Shown: one piece after another, positions 47,964-59,565 of the stretch
Layout: each line of letters begins with the position of its first letter
How positions within the stretch are numbered: the stretch's first letter is position 1
From: Lysinibacillus sp. SGAir0095
GTDB taxonomy: Bacteria > Bacillota > Bacilli > Bacillales_A > Planococcaceae
NCBI RefSeq assembly: GCF_005491425.1
Contig: NZ_CP028083.1
Coordinates: forward strand, 3,224,001-3,288,000
Direction: 5' to 3'
DNA length: 64,000 nt
Position numbers and translations under genes: made by a program
Notes under the pieces: generated by a model
Seen by the model: the letters and a program-made list of their open reading frames with translations, nothing else
Databases searched by the model: none
What the model was told of the DNA's origin: nothing

Positions 47964-48046
47964 GCAAAAATCCTTTCAGTCGGATACGGATATTTGAACA
48001 ATTAAGGCTTATCGAGATTGGACATTCTATAGACAAAGTCATCTAA

Positions 48047-48079
48047 TAAAAAAAGGAATCTCATGAATTGTGAGATCCC
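48047..48079 (-). terminator. crh operon terminator
   Basis: GGGATCTCA pairs with TGAGATTCC on the minus strand, followed by seven T. Confidence 0.85.
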
Positions 48080-48110
48080 TCTGTTGCGAGCGTTTACAAA
48101 TGATGTTAGC

Positions 48111-48368
48111 TTATTCTTCTCTTTGAATAAGTGATACTAGTCCATCTACAGCATCTTGTTCGTCTTTTCCATCAGCAATTAGAGTAATCGTTGTTCCTCT
48201 TGCAATGGCTAAACTCATAATCCCCATAATAGACTTAGCATTTACTTTTTTCTCATCCTTTTGTAAATACACTTCTGATTTAAAGCGATTGGCTTCTTGA
48301 ACAAATAATGCCGCTTGTCTCGCCTGCAAACCAGATTTCAATTTTACTTCCACATTGGTTTCAACCAT
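48111..48368 (-). CDS. crh: Catabolite repression HPr-like protein Crh
   Basis: The 85-residue protein is HPr-like but has glutamine instead of histidine at the usual position 15 (GLQARQAALFVQ), so it cannot pass phosphate in sugar transport. The regulatory serine is present in NAKSIMGIM (S46). When phosphorylated there by HPrK it acts as a CcpA co-repressor. The gene ends the yvcI-rapZ-yvcK-whiA-crh operon, as in B. subtilis; HPrK is encoded at the right edge of this window. Confidence 0.93.
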   Translation of the reverse strand: MVETNVEVKLKSGLQARQAALFVQEANRFKSEVYLQKDEKKVNAKSIMGIMSLAIARGTTITLIADGKDEQDAVDGLVSLIQREE

Positions 48369-48510
48369 TTACGATACTCCCTTTCAAACCGTTCATCTGT
48401 ATACATTTATCTTATCTAAATTGTATGAAAAGAACAATGATAGAATCCTACAATTTTTGAAAACTTCAGTAAAATTTACATTTATCATGATTATACACTA
48501 TTTTCCAAAA

Positions 48511-49455
48511 TTATTTAATGGTTTCTCCACGTCTTAGTGCCTCGGCGATTTCATCGATTTTACGTAATCGATGGTTGACGCCAGACTTACTTACTGCTCC
48601 TGTAGATACCATTTCTCCAAGCTCTTTTAAAGTAACGTCCTGATATTCAACTCGCAGCCTTGCAATTTCTCTTAATTTTTCTGGTAGTTGGTCTAAGCCA
48701 ATCGAGTTTTCTATAAAACGAATATTTTCTACTTGACGAATGGCTGCACCAATCGTTTTATTTAAGTTCGCTGTTTCACAGTTTACAATTCGGTTTACAC
48801 TATTTCGCATATCACGCAAAATTCGCACATCCTCGAACTTTAGCATGGCCTGTACAGCGCCAACAATTCCCATAAAATCGGATATTTTTTCAGCTTCTTT
48901 TAAATAGGTTACGAATCCCTTTTTTCGTTCAATGGTTTTGGCATTCAAGTTAAACTTGTTCATCAACTCTGCTAATGCTTCACCATGCTCTTTATATAGC
49001 GAATAAATCTCTAGATGATATGCTGAAGTTTCAGGGTTGTTCACAGAGCCACCTGCTAAAAACGCACCACGCAAATATGCTCGTTTCTGATCTCGATTTG
49101 AAAGTAATGAAGTAGAGAGTGAATGATTTAGTTGAAAATCTTCAGATAGAATATCTAAATCTGCTAATAGTTCACGAGCACCGTCACGGACACGGCAAAT
49201 GTAAACATTATTTTTCTTTAAGCGCATTTTTTTTCGAACTAGCAATTCTACATTATACGGGTATAGCTTTTTAACAATTGTGTAGAGTCTTCTTGCAATT
49301 GCTGCATTTTCAGTTTGTACATCCAGACTAAGCTGTCTATTTGTAAAGGATAATGTTCCATTCATACGAATTAGTGCAGAAACCTCTGCTTTTAAACAAG
49401 TATCGTCGGATTCTAGTTGCGTTAATTCCTTTTTTGTTTCGGAAGCAAATGACAT
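48511..49455 (-). CDS. whiA: DNA-binding protein WhiA
   Basis: The 314-residue protein matches Whi[14 protein letters not shown] at the start, a LAGLIDADG-like homing-endonuclease core that has lost its catalytic function ([23 protein letters not shown]), and a C-terminal helix-turn-helix ([21 protein letters not shown]). It affects cell division and chromosome segregation in firmicutes. ATG 49455 has a GGGGGG site; the open frame starts six residues earlier. It lies between yvcK and crh. Confidence 0.95.
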   Translation of the reverse strand: MSFASETKKELTQLESDDTCLKAEVSALIRMNGTLSFTNRQLSLDVQTENAAIARRLYTIVKKLYPYNVELLVRKKMRLKKNNVYICRVRDGARELLADLDILSEDFQLNHSLSTSLLSNRDQKRAYLRGAFLAGGSVNNPETSAYHLEIYSLYKEHGEALAELMNKFNLNAKTIERKKGFVTYLKEAEKISDFMGIVGAVQAMLKFEDVRILRDMRNSVNRIVNCETANLNKTIGAAIRQVENIRFIENSIGLDQLPEKLREIARLRVEYQDVTLKELGEMVSTGAVSKSGVNHRLRKIDEIAEALRRGETIK

Positions 49456-49527
49456 CTTTTCCCCCCCTTTCACTATGTATGAAAACTATCATACCACACT
49501 ATTAAAATCCAGAACCTTGTATGTTTT

Positions 49528-50493
49528 TTACATTCTGTTTAATGTATAGTCACTAAGCCATTTAGCGATTTTGTTTGACTCGTGACGAACAACACCAGAT
49601 TGGATAGTGGCGATTTCTTTCTTGATGACTTCGAGCCCCATATTCTCTAGCTTTTCAATATCAAACAACACAGGTTCAGCATTCTCTTCTTTATAATTTT
49701 CCTTAATTGGCGATGGTAATTCGATATCATTTACTAAGATTGCATCCAGGCAAGGATTTCCTACATGATCATAAATTGCCTGAACATGATCCGTTGCTCT
49801 GTAATTCAATGTCTCACCCTGTTGCGTCATTAGATTACAGATGTATATCCTTTTCCCTTTCGCTTTCACTAGTGCCTTCCCTATTTGTTTTACTATTAAA
49901 TTAGGAATAATACTAGTATATAAGCTCCCTGGTCCTACTAGAATAAAATCCGCTTTCTCGATTGCACGAATCGCCTCAGGAAGCGGTTTCACATCTCCTG
50001 GAACTAAAAAGACGCGTTTAATCGGCGATTGTGAAAGAGGAATCTTTGACTCTCCTTCAATAATCGAGCCGTCCACGAGTTCAGCATGTAGAGCCATTTT
50101 TTTATTTGCTGCCGGGATTACTTTTCCATGGACCTTTAACACTTTGCTCATTTCTGCAATTGCATGGCTAAAATCACCTGTAATATCAGTTAAAGCAGTA
50201 AGCATTAAATTCCCTAATGAATGGCCACCTAAGTCATCAGACTCCGAAAAACGATATTGAAACATTTGCTCAACTAATGGCTCTGTATCAGATAATGCGG
50301 CAATTACATTCCGAATATCGCCAGGTGGCGGAATATCATAGTCATCACGAAGGCGCCCAGAAGAGCCTCCATCATCTGCAACCGTTACAATGGCAGTGAT
50401 GTCGAATGGATAGTTTTTCAATCCACGCAACATCGTAGAAAGACCTGTGCCCCCTCCTATGACTACAATTTTCGTTCTTTGTTTCTTCATTCC
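49528..50493 (-). CDS. YvcK/GlmR-type gluconeogenesis factor (CofD-like fold)
   Basis: The 321-residue protein has IVVIGGGTGLSTMLRGLKNY at the start, ADDGGSSGRLRDD near 42, HSLGNLMLTALTD near 90 and DFILVGPGSLYTSIIPNL near 180, matching YvcK/GlmR. It binds UDP-sugars, regulates GlmS and is needed for growth on gluconeogenic carbon sources and for cell shape. ATG 50493 is chosen by homology. It overlaps or abuts rapZ by one base spacing, so both are co-translated. Confidence 0.93.
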   Translation of the reverse strand, partial: GMKKQRTKIVVIGGGTGLSTMLRGLKNYPFDITAIVTVADDGGSSGRLRDDYDIPPPGDIRNVIAALSDTEPLVEQMFQYRFSESDDLGGHSLGNLMLTALTDITGDFSHAIAEMSKVLKVHGKVIPAANKKMALHAELVDGSIIEGESKIPLSQSPIKRVFLVPGDVKPLPEAIRAIEKADFILVGPGSLYTSIIPNLIVKQIGKALVKAKGKRIYICNLMTQQGETLNYRATDHVQAIYDHVGNPCLDAILVNDIELPSPIKENYKEENAEPVLFDIEKLENMGLEVIKKEIATIQSGVVRHESNKIAKWLSDYTLNRM

Positions 50494-50494
50494 G

Positions 50495-51379
50495 TCAATC
50501 CTTTCTGCGATTGATATCTCGGTGCGTAATTGCCGTTTGATAGCGATCACTAAATAGCTTTCCATAGTATTCAGCCAACGTTACGGAACGATGCTGACCA
50601 CCTGTACAACCAAAAGCGATTACCAGCTGGGATTTGCCCTCATTAATATATTGTGGAATCATAAATTTAAATAAGTCAGTCAGTTTACCGATTAGCTCTT
50701 GTGCTTCCTCTTGTGCTAATACATAAGAAGATACTTCTTCCTGCAGGCCGGTTTTTGGACGTAATTCTTCCACATAATATGGATTTGTAATAAAACGCAC
50801 ATCAAAAACAAGATCGGCATCAATGGGAATACCGTTTTTATAACCAAAGGACATTACATTTAATGAAAATTTTGGACTAGTGGCATTTGAAAACTCTTTT
50901 CCTATACGCTCTCTCAATTGTCTTGGTTTCATATGAGAGGTGTTATAAACGAATTTTGCTCTGCCCTTTAACTCGCTAAGCATTTCTCTTTCCTTTTGAA
51001 TCCCCTCAAGTGGTGATCCTTGCGGTGCGAGTGGGTGAGATCTGCGCGTTTCTTTATAGCGTTGAACAAGCGTTTCATTCTCGGCATCCAAAAATAATAC
51101 ACGTGTATTAACATATGCTTCCTTTTCCAGTATGTCTAGGGCATCGATTAGCGAGTCGAAAAATTCTCCTCCACGCATATCCATAACTGCTGCAATTTGA
51201 GTAATATTACGTTCTGATTCCTTCATTAAGGCTAAAAATGTTGTTAATAATGCAGGTGGCAAATTATCAATGCAGTAATAGCCTAAATCCTCGAAGCTTT
51301 GCACAGCCACTGTTTTTCCAGCTCCAGACATCCCTGTAATAATAACTATCTCATGTGTAAATTCTTGAATATTACCCAT
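50495..51379 (-). CDS. rapZ: RNase adapter/nucleotide-binding protein RapZ (YvcJ)
   Basis: The 294-residue protein has the P-loop [10 protein letters not shown] near 16, a Walker-B-like [20 protein letters not shown] near 93 and the conserved C-terminal [20 protein letters not shown] near 249. It hydrolyses GTP; in firmicutes YvcJ affects competence, in enterobacteria RapZ controls glmS RNA decay. It sits between the NUDIX gene (17 bases upstream) and yvcK. Confidence 0.94.
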   Translation of the reverse strand: MGNIQEFTHEIVIITGMSGAGKTVAVQSFEDLGYYCIDNLPPALLTTFLALMKESERNITQIAAVMDMRGGEFFDSLIDALDILEKEAYVNTRVLFLDAENETLVQRYKETRRSHPLAPQGSPLEGIQKEREMLSELKGRAKFVYNTSHMKPRQLRERIGKEFSNATSPKFSLNVMSFGYKNGIPIDADLVFDVRFITNPYYVEELRPKTGLQEEVSSYVLAQEEAQELIGKLTDLFKFMIPQYINEGKSQLVIAFGCTGGQHRSVTLAEYYGKLFSDRYQTAITHRDINRRKD

Positions 51380-51396
51380 GTGACCATCTCCCCTTT

Positions 51397-51864
51397 TTAA
51401 GTCTCGATTGACGTTTGAAACCTTTCGTCGATGAGTTCAAAATCTGTAGTATAAGTAAAAGTACCATATTGAATGCCTTTTTCCAGTGCAGAGAATAATA
51501 AGTTTTTGCGATCTCCTTCAGCCATTGGAAGCTGGTGAAGAGACTCGATTGGATGCCACTCTAAAATCCCTTCCCGTGTTTCTTTAAATGACTCGCCCTC
51601 GGTGCCATATGCAACAAATGTATAAAGCATCCATTCATCTACGGTCTTTTCTCCATCCTTGATAATCATTGTATAGACGCCTTTTAAATGTGGATTGGTT
51701 GGCGTAAGGTTTGTCTCTTCTTTAAATTCTCGTTGTGCCGCTTCAAAGATAGATTCGCCACTTTCCATCTTTCCTCCTGGAGCAACATACCAACCTCTTC
51801 TTGGTTTTTGTAGAAGTAGAACCTTCCCATCTTGAATTGCTAATAAGTTTGCTATTCGTTGCAT
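51397..51864 (-). CDS. NUDIX hydrolase (8-oxo-dGTP pyrophosphatase-like, YvcI)
   Basis: The 155-residue protein has the NUDIX box [20 protein letters not shown] with EETNLTP (GX5EX7REUXEEXGU) at about 30-52. It hydrolyses nucleoside diphosphate derivatives, perhaps oxidised nucleotides; the substrate is not known. ATG 51864 follows GAGGTGG. It is the first gene of the rapZ-yvcK-whiA-crh operon. Confidence 0.9.
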   Translation of the reverse strand: MQRIANLLAIQDGKVLLLQKPRRGWYVAPGGKMESGESIFEAAQREFKEETNLTPTNPHLKGVYTMIIKDGEKTVDEWMLYTFVAYGTEGESFKETREGILEWHPIESLHQLPMAEGDRKNLLFSALEKGIQYGTFTYTTDFELIDERFQTSIET

Positions 51865-52062
51865 TGCAACCACCTCAAATCTTTCGTTACTCCTATATAT
51901 GTATTATACCTTATCAAATAGTCATTCGCGTAATAGGAAAGCCTGATTTATCTAGAGTTTGAATTTGATGTTAATATTTAGAAAGTTGTTTACTTAAGAA
52001 ATCGCAGCCTACTATGTAAGCTGCGTAATAAATGCGGAAACTTTAAAAGTCGTTCTCGCCAC

Positions 52063-52096
52063 AAAAAAAGTTGCTTCCCAAATTGATGGAAGCAAC
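52063..52096 (-). terminator. trxB terminator
   Basis: GTTGCTTCC pairs with GGAAGCAAC, followed on the minus strand by seven T. Confidence 0.9.
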
Positions 52097-52184
52097 TAAA
52101 AAACTAAAAAGGGGGGTAAAAGCTTAATACCCATATTATAGCCCTTGATTGTTTCAATGAGGTTACAAAGGAATTAAAACCAGA

Positions 52185-53159
<975 letters not shown>

Positions 53160-53266
53160 CTATGTTCATTCGCTTCTAGTTATCTTGAATATACTAAAAA
53201 ATGCAAGTATATTTTCTCTCTTTTATCCTAGGACAATCTGTAAATAACTTCAACTTTATTGCCTAC

Positions 53267-54790
53267 CTAATCAAATGGAAGGTATTCGATTAGTTCTTCC
53301 ACATACTTTGTTAGTGTCGCAGTAGAAATACCGAATTTTTGGGCATAATGCTTTTTCGTCACCTTTTTACTATTGATGGTTGAAAAGAACATATACTCAA
53401 CTGCTGCAGCTAAAGCTTTGATATTTTTAAATTCATATCCATCCTTTAATGCACGTTCACTTAATACAAACCACATTTGGAATAAATACTGAACCTCTGA
53501 GGTAATAGTGGACGTACTTCTATGAAGCTCCTCTGCCACGTCCATCGAACGCACAAAATGCTTTTCCAATTCATTTGTCTCATCAAATTGATGACCAAGT
53601 GCATAGGCTAAGCAAAGTTTTTCAACCCCACCATATTGTGCAAGATCGATAAGTTTAGGATGTGCAATAATTTCTTGCTTATGAGCCGATTTACTTAGCA
53701 GGAAAAATCCAAACATACGATGTGTACTATATTGGCTTATAATCTTTTCGATAATAAATTCGCGATTATTTTCCAGGGATTCGTCGTCCGTTTCCTTTTC
53801 CACATCCAACCAAGGTTCAAACCCATCCTTTGAAGGGTCTATATCTACAAGGATTTTCCATGCTTGCTTCCCTTCTTCCACATGGCCGCTAAAGTAAGCA
53901 GCCTGCGCCAACCAAAAGTAAAAGCCAGTGTCACCAGCAAAGCCTTTTCGTTTCATGCTTTGAAGCCATCTATAGGCCAACTCATGCTCACCGATTAAAG
54001 CTAATGTCGCCCCCAGCTTATAACGGTTTTCCCAATCATAGGGATTGATTTTTTTCAGCATTTCAACCAGTTGGGCTAACTCTTCATCATTCTTCTCATA
54101 GTATGCAATGACTGCTAAATTGCAAATGGCATGCAAGTTACCTAGGTTTTCACGAAGTACGTGATGTAATAATGCTTTTGCTTGCTCTGCCTCTTCCACA
54201 TAAAAATAAGCTAATGCTAAATTATTGTAAGCTGGCCATAAATCAGGGAAAGTCTCAATTAATTGCTCCAAAACTTCAATTGCTTGGTTAAATTGACCGT
54301 TTTCCATAAAGCGACGTGCTTTTTCTTGAGCGATTAACTTTTCAGAGTCTTCTTCATCAAATGGTTCCTCATCACTTTCTTCAAATTGAACAAATTCGAT
54401 GATTTCTTCTGCCTCTTCTACATACATTCCATCTGGTTCCATTTCAAGATACATTTCTGCATATTTTTGGGCATCCCGAACCATTCCGATGCAGCCTGAA
54501 ACTTCCGCCAAAAAAAAGACATGCTCCGGTTCACTTGGCTCCAAACTATAGGCAGTATGAATTAATTCATAAGCCTTTTCAAAGTTTTGGGCCTCCATTT
54601 CCAATATGCCAAACTGCATAAGGACATGGGCATCATCCGGGCTAAGTTCAGCAGCACGTTTCATATATTTATACGCTTTATCCATTTGGTCTTTATCCAG
54701 GGCTTTAAGCGCTTTATTAAAATAATAATCACCGTTTGGAATAAACGAGACAACATTATTTAGTTTTTCTTTCTGACGTTGTTTTTCCAA
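53267..54790 (-). CDS. TPR repeat protein (YvcD-like)
   Basis: The 507-residue protein is built of tetratricopeptide repeats. Clear ones are at about 20-53 (ALKALDKDQMDKAYKYMKRA), 54-88, 165-200 (RRFMENGQFNQAIEVLEQLI) and 201-235. The middle is acidic (ESDEEPFDEEDSEK), and the C-terminal 150 residues end in a helix-turn-helix-like segment (HYAQKFGISTATLTKYVEEL). It may be a scaffold with DNA-binding capacity. It occupies the place of yvcD next to trxB; the biochemical function is not known. Confidence 0.85.
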   Translation of the reverse strand: MEKQRQKEKLNNVVSFIPNGDYYFNKALKALDKDQMDKAYKYMKRAAELSPDDAHVLMQFGILEMEAQNFEKAYELIHTAYSLEPSEPEHVFFLAEVSGCIGMVRDAQKYAEMYLEMEPDGMYVEEAEEIIEFVQFEESDEEPFDEEDSEKLIAQEKARRFMENGQFNQAIEVLEQLIETFPDLWPAYNNLALAYFYVEEAEQAKALLHHVLRENLGNLHAICNLAVIAYYEKNDEELAQLVEMLKKINPYDWENRYKLGATLALIGEHELAYRWLQSMKRKGFAGDTGFYFWLAQAAYFSGHVEEGKQAWKILVDIDPSKDGFEPWLDVEKETDDESLENNREFIIEKIISQYSTHRMFGFFLLSKSAHKQEIIAHPKLIDLAQYGGVEKLCLAYALGHQFDETNELEKHFVRSMDVAEELHRSTSTITSEVQYLFQMWFVLSERALKDGYEFKNIKALAAAVEYMFFSTINSKKVTKKHYAQKFGISTATLTKYVEELIEYLPFD

Positions 54791-54870
54791 AGTACATCCT
54801 CCGAACTAAATTCATTACACCTTGGCGTAATTACATCGCTTTGTCATATCGAAAAGACGCTAAAAACAAA

Positions 54871-54897
54871 GCAAAAGGAACGTATAATACGTTCCTT
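54871..54897 (-). terminator. his operon terminator
   Basis: AAGGAACGTAT pairs with ATACGTTCCTT, followed on the minus strand by TTGCTTTGTTTTT. It separates hisI from the TPR gene. Confidence 0.8.
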
Positions 54898-55001
54898 AGA
54901 CAATTAATCTTATTATAACATAATTACGTGATACGTCATTATTTAAGTATTGCTATATGACTAAATAAACCTTGACTTTCTTTCAAGAAAACCTGTTCAA
55001 A

Positions 55002-55646
55002 TTATTCGTTATTTTTAGTACTTGCTCTCTTCTCTTCGTGTCGTGATTTTAACACTGCCAGAACCTCATAAACATCAATTTTTTGCTCTTGCAGCAGCAC
55101 CAATAAGTGGTAAATTAAATCTGCTGCTTCCCATTTCACTTCCTGAACGTCACGGTTTTTCGCGCCAATGACTACTTCTGTTGCTTCTTCGCCTACTTTT
55201 TTACAAATTTTATCGATACCTTTTTCAAATAGATATGTCGTATACGCACCCTCAGGCATATCCATTTCTCGTTGACGAATGATATTTACTAGCTGTGGAA
55301 TAATATCCACTGATCCAATTGCATCCTCATTTTGAACAATGGAATTTGTGAAGCAGGAAATTGTTCCATTGTGACATGCAGGTCCAGCTGGCAATACTTC
55401 GACTACTAATGCATCTTGGTCACAATCCGCTTTAATCGAAACTACCTTTTGCACATTTCCACTTGTTGCTCCTTTATGCCAAAGCTCCTGTCTTGAACGG
55501 GAGTAAAACCACGTTTCACCTGTTTCGATTGTTTTATGTAGAGATTCCTCATTCATATAAGCAACCGTTAATACTTCTTTTGACTGTGCATCTTGCACAA
55601 CAGCGGTAATTAATCCTTTGTCATCGAACTTTAATCCTTCAATCAT
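55002..55646 (-). CDS. hisI: Bifunctional phosphoribosyl-AMP cyclohydrolase/phosphoribosyl-ATP pyrophosphatase
   Basis: The 214-residue protein has the cyclohydrolase domain (1-110): [33 protein letters not shown], and metal-binding DCDQDALVV and GPACHNG. The pyrophosphatase domain (from about 120) has [20 protein letters not shown], followed by TEVVIGAKN. It carries out steps 2 and 3 of histidine synthesis. ATG 55646 is preferred, with AGGGG upstream; TTG 55655 is the longer alternative. It follows hisF at the end of the operon. Confidence 0.95.
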   Translation of the reverse strand: MIEGLKFDDKGLITAVVQDAQSKEVLTVAYMNEESLHKTIETGETWFYSRSRQELWHKGATSGNVQKVVSIKADCDQDALVVEVLPAGPACHNGTISCFTNSIVQNEDAIGSVDIIPQLVNIIRQREMDMPEGAYTTYLFEKGIDKICKKVGEEATEVVIGAKNRDVQEVKWEAADLIYHLLVLLQEQKIDVYEVLAVLKSRHEEKRASTKNNE

Positions 55647-56401
55647 CTGACACAAACCCCTTTTTCGCGTAAAACTGATTTCACCTCAGCTACACTTGTT
55701 TCTTTATAGTGGAAAATGGATGCTGCTAGTGCCGCATCTGCATCAACTTCTTGCAAGACATCAACAAAGTGCTCAGCATTTCCGGCACCACCACTTGCAA
55801 TCACAGGTACAGTCACTGCATCCCGAACTGCTTTTGTTAAAGCTAAATCAAAGCCCGTTTTTTCTCCGTCTTGATTCATGCTTGTCAGTAATAGTTCGCC
55901 TGCACCGAGACGTACGGCTTCTTTTGCCCATTCAACGGCCTGCCACTCCGTTTTGTTACGTCCGCCATGGGTATAGACCATCCAAGTGCCATCCTCATCC
56001 GAATATCTCGCATCAATTGCGACAACGATACACTGTGCGCCAAAAAAATCTGAGCCTTCTTTAATCAATTCCGGGCGCTCTAATGCAGAGGTATTGACAG
56101 ATACTTTGTCTGCACCAGCACGAAGAATTCGTTTCATATCCTCCAGTGTACGGATACCACCACCTACAGTAAATGGAATGGCAAGGCTTGACGCCGTTTT
56201 TCGCACCACATCCACCATTGTTTCACGACCTTCATGCGAAGCAGAGATATCCAAAAACACCAGCTCATCTGCACCTTGTTCATCATAAAATTTCGCAAGC
56301 TCAACTGGATCTCCGGCATCACGAAGCTCCACAAATTGAATGCCCTTTACAACGCGCCCTTCTTTAACGTCAAGGCAAGGGATAATCCGTTTTGTTAGCA
56401 T
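55643..56401 (-). CDS. hisF: Imidazole glycerol phosphate synthase cyclase subunit HisF
   Basis: The 252-residue barrel protein is HisF, not His[21 protein letters not shown] with D11 and [14 protein letters not shown], then [26 protein letters not shown] and the second catalytic aspartate in [15 protein letters not shown] (D130 type). It makes imidazole glycerol phosphate and AICAR using ammonia from HisH. Its ATG overlaps the hisH stop (ATGCTAA). The homologous hisA gene that normally sits here is missing. Confidence 0.96.
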   Translation of the reverse strand: MLTKRIIPCLDVKEGRVVKGIQFVELRDAGDPVELAKFYDEQGADELVFLDISASHEGRETMVDVVRKTASSLAIPFTVGGGIRTLEDMKRILRAGADKVSVNTSALERPELIKEGSDFFGAQCIVVAIDARYSDEDGTWMVYTHGGRNKTEWQAVEWAKEAVRLGAGELLLTSMNQDGEKTGFDLALTKAVRDAVTVPVIASGGAGNAEHFVDVLQEVDADAALAASIFHYKETSVAEVKSVLREKGVCVR

Positions 56402-57042
56402 GTTTGCACCCCCACACCTTTTAACCATTGTTCAAGCAAGAAAACACCAAACTCCCCTGACTTTTCAGGATGGAACTGCATCCCACAAACATTTTCAGCT
56501 TGCACGACACCCGGCACCTCAGTATCAAAATAATCTGCACTGGCTACAAGCTGTTCACGATTTAGATTCGTTGCAAAAAATGAATGGACGAAATAAACAT
56601 AATTGCTTTGTGGTAATGTCTGATCCTCTAACCATTTCGGTGAGCTCTTGAATTCTAGTGTATTCCAACCCATGTGAGGAACGCGATACTTTTCTCCATG
56701 TGATGTTTCACCAGAGAATCGAGTAATTTTGCCATTAAAGAAGCCAAAGCCTTTTGTAGGTGCTACTTCTTCGCTTTCCTCAAAAAGCAGCTGCATCCCT
56801 AGGCAAATCCCTAGTAGTTGTTTATTGGCATCCACCTGTTCACGAATGAAAGCTTCCAAACCAGTTTCAGCTAAGCGTCTCATCGCATCTGGAAATGCTC
56901 CGACACCAGGTAAGATAAGGGCATCTGTTGCGGCTAATTCTTGCGGGTTTGCAGAGACAATTACATCACAATCCAGTCTTTTTAACGCTTGTTCGACGCT
57001 AAATAAATTGCCCATTCCATAATCGATTACGCCAATTTTCAT
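56395..57042 (-). CDS. hisH: Imidazole glycerol phosphate synthase glutamine amidotransferase HisH
   Basis: The 215-residue protein is a class I amidotransferase: [18 protein letters not shown], catalytic cysteine in [15 protein letters not shown] (about 81) and the triad histidine and glutamate in [12 protein letters not shown] near the end. It supplies ammonia to HisF. It overlaps hisB by ATGA at its start and hisF at its end. Confidence 0.97.
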   Translation of the reverse strand: MKIGVIDYGMGNLFSVEQALKRLDCDVIVSANPQELAATDALILPGVGAFPDAMRRLAETGLEAFIREQVDANKQLLGICLGMQLLFEESEEVAPTKGFGFFNGKITRFSGETSHGEKYRVPHMGWNTLEFKSSPKWLEDQTLPQSNYVYFVHSFFATNLNREQLVASADYFDTEVPGVVQAENVCGMQFHPEKSGEFGVFLLEQWLKGVGVQTC

Positions 57043-57644
57043 GTCAACAATCCTTTCGTTGATGGTACGCCTTTCACACGGGGATCGATTTGTACCGCAT
57101 CATCTATTGCTCTTGCAAGTGCTTTGAAAATAGCTTCGATAATATGATGTGTATTATGGCCATAAGGAACAATTACGTGAACATTCATACGTGCTTCCAA
57201 GGCGAATTTCCATAAAAATTCATGAACTAGCTCTGTATCGAACGTTCCTACTTTTTCTTTTAATTCAGGCTCTACACGATACTCTAGATGTGGTCTGTTC
57301 GAACAATCGATAACTACCTGAGCTAATGCATCATCCATTGGGACAAAGGCGTTCCCATAACGTTTAATCCCTTTTTTGTCACCAAGTGCTTCACGGATCA
57401 CCTGTCCCAAGACAATGCCGATATCTTCTGTCGTATGATGGTCGTCAATATGTGTATCCCCATCAGCAATGATTTTGCCATCAAATAAGCCGTGTTTGAT
57501 AAATAAATCCAGCATATGGTCCATAAAAGGAACACCTGTATTTACTTCTGCTTGACCGTCCCCATCTAAATTCAATTCAACCGCGATTTTCGTTTCATTG
57601 GTATTGCGTTCAATTCTAGCAAATCGACTATTTTGTTCTGCCAT
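57039..57644 (-). CDS. hisB: Imidazoleglycerol-phosphate dehydratase
   Basis: The 201-residue protein shows the metal-binding repeats of HisB: GVPFMDHMLDLFIKHG, DTHIDDHHTTEDIGIVLGQ, and HLVHEFLWKFALEA-like ELVHEFLWKFALEARMNVHV, with GHNTHHIIEAIFKALARAI. It removes water from imidazoleglycerol phosphate. It lacks the phosphatase domain of enterobacterial HisB, as usual in firmicutes. Confidence 0.97.
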   Translation of the reverse strand: MAEQNSRFARIERNTNETKIAVELNLDGDGQAEVNTGVPFMDHMLDLFIKHGLFDGKIIADGDTHIDDHHTTEDIGIVLGQVIREALGDKKGIKRYGNAFVPMDDALAQVVIDCSNRPHLEYRVEPELKEKVGTFDTELVHEFLWKFALEARMNVHVIVPYGHNTHHIIEAIFKALARAIDDAVQIDPRVKGVPSTKGLLT

Positions 57645-57645
57645 A

Positions 57646-58926
57646 TTATTTATCTCCTTTTGTCCAACCTCGAGATTCTACTGCACGGGCATGCCCTTCC
57701 AGCCCTTCCATTCTTGCAAGACGAGCGATTTTCGGTGCATTTTCCTCCCACGCTTTTTCAGTATAATAAACGACATTTGTCCGTTTAATAAAATCATCTA
57801 CATTTAACCCACTAGCAAACCGTGCCGTACTATTCGTCGGCAACACATGGTTTGTCCCGGCAAAATAATCTCCAACTGGTTCTGAGCTATATCGACCGAT
57901 AAAGATCGCTCCTGCATGGCGAATTTCTAATGAATCCGCCTCCGCATTAGCCGTAACAACCTCCAAATGCTCTGGTGCCAGTGAATTGACTGCCTGTATT
58001 GCTTGCTCCATCGTTTGTGCCACATAGATTTGCCCGAAATTTTCAATCGATTTACGTGCAATCGCTTCTTTTGGTAACACGCTTAACTGTTTTTCAACCT
58101 CTGCTGCCACATCTAGAGCTAATTGTTCACTAGTTGTGATGAGCACTGCACAAGCTAATTCATCATGCTCTGCTTGGGATAATAAATCAGCTGCAATCTC
58201 ATCTGCATAGGCTGTGTCATCTGCAAGTACGGCAATCTCACTCGGGCCAGCAATCATATCAATTGCTACTTCACCAAACACTTCACGCTTTGCTAATGCA
58301 ACGTAAATGTTACCTGGACCCGTAATTTTATCAACCGGCGTGATTGTTTCTGTTCCATAAGCTAATGCTGCAATCGCTTGTGCGCCACCAACTTTATAAA
58401 TCTCGTTAATGTTTAATATGGAAGCCGCCACAAGAACCGCATCCGGGAGTTTCCCATCCTTTCCAGCCGGGGAGGTAATGACGATTCGTTCCACCCCTGC
58501 AACCTGGGCAGGAATCACATTCATGAGTACAGATGAAGGATATGCTGCTAATCCACCTGGTACATACAAGCCTACAGCATCTAAAGGAAGTATTCTTTGT
58601 GCCAAGTAGGAACCATTCTCTAAAGGAAGCTTGTAACCGTCTCGTTTTTGTGCCTCATGATAATACCGAATATTGGCTGCTGCCTCTTCTAAATCCTTTT
58701 TCAGCTGGGGATCAAAGTTTTGTACAGCCCGTTCGATTTCCATGGGTGTGACACGGAAGTCTTCTAACTGAATGCCATCCCACATTTCACTATATTTGCG
58801 AAGGGCTGCATCACCATTTTCACGAACATCGTCAAGCACTTGCCGAACAGTTTTTAATTGTTCTTCGTTCCCACCTTCAAGCTGTCTCTTTAATGAAATC
58901 GTGTTCGTTAATTTTGTTATTTTCAC
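57646..58926 (-). CDS. hisD: Histidinol dehydrogenase
   Basis: The 426-residue protein has VPGGLAAYPSSVLMNVIPAQ near 126, KITGPGNIYVALAKREVFG near 211, IDMIAGPSEIAVLAD near 235, AEHDELACAVLIT with the zinc ligands near 267, and AGAIFIGRYSSEPVGDYFAG with NHVLPT near 350-380. It oxidises histidinol to histidine with NAD. It lies 15 bases after hisG and one base before hisB. Confidence 0.97.
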   Translation of the reverse strand: MKITKLTNTISLKRQLEGGNEEQLKTVRQVLDDVRENGDAALRKYSEMWDGIQLEDFRVTPMEIERAVQNFDPQLKKDLEEAAANIRYYHEAQKRDGYKLPLENGSYLAQRILPLDAVGLYVPGGLAAYPSSVLMNVIPAQVAGVERIVITSPAGKDGKLPDAVLVAASILNINEIYKVGGAQAIAALAYGTETITPVDKITGPGNIYVALAKREVFGEVAIDMIAGPSEIAVLADDTAYADEIAADLLSQAEHDELACAVLITTSEQLALDVAAEVEKQLSVLPKEAIARKSIENFGQIYVAQTMEQAIQAVNSLAPEHLEVVTANAEADSLEIRHAGAIFIGRYSSEPVGDYFAGTNHVLPTNSTARFASGLNVDDFIKRTNVVYYTEKAWEENAPKIARLARMEGLEGHARAVESRGWTKGDK

Positions 58927-58941
58927 AAAAAGCCCTTCTTC

Positions 58942-59565
58942 CTAACCGACAATTTTTTTCATACGTGATACTAATTCTTGAATTCGTGCACTTTTCATTC
59001 GGTAACTAACTGGATTGGCGATCAGTCGAGACGATACATCTGTAATATGCTCGTATTCGACAAGTCCGTTCTCTTTTAAGGTTCTTCCCGTAGAAACGAT
59101 ATCGACAATGCGGTCTGCTAAACCAATCATCGGTGCGAGCTCAATGGATCCATTTAATTCGATAATTTCTACTTGCTCACCAATTTCTTTATAATAATTC
59201 ATGGCAATGTTGGGATACTTCGTTGCAATACGTGGTGCAATTTCGTTCATCGTCGTATTTGGCAAACCTGCAGAAGCTATGTAACATTGGCTTATTTTCA
59301 AATCTAAAAGTTCATGAACATTTCTTCGTAATTCAAGTAATGTATCCTTACCCGCAATCCCGATATCGGCAACGCCATGCTCTACATACACTGGTACGTC
59401 CATTGGTTTTGCCAAGATAAATCGGATTTTTTCTTCTGGAATTTCAATCAACAATTTACGTGACATTTCAACTTCCTCAGGTAAGTTAAAACCCGCATCG
59501 ATGAGCATCTGATATGCTTCTTCAAAAATTCGTCCCTTTGGCATGGCAATAGTTAAATGACTCAT
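58942..59565 (-). CDS. hisG: ATP phosphoribosyltransferase catalytic subunit (short form)
   Basis: The 207-residue protein is short-form HisG, which needs His[41 protein letters not shown], and the PRPP loop region [20 protein letters not shown]. It lacks the C-terminal allosteric domain of long HisG. Its ATG overlaps the stop of hisZ (TAATG). Confidence 0.97.
   Translation of the reverse strand: MSHLTIAMPKGRIFEEAYQMLIDAGFNLPEEVEMSRKLLIEIPEEKIRFILAKPMDVPVYVEHGVADIGIAGKDTLLELRRNVHELLDLKISQCYIASAGLPNTTMNEIAPRIATKYPNIAMNYYKEIGEQVEIIELNGSIELAPMIGLADRIVDIVSTGRTLKENGLVEYEHITDVSSRLIANPVSYRMKSARIQELVSRMKKIVG

Noticed and set aside
55643-56401. hisF gene being hisA
   Set aside because: The opening [20 protein letters not shown] and ASHEGRETM are specific to HisF; HisA would start with LPAIDLKDG-like residues.
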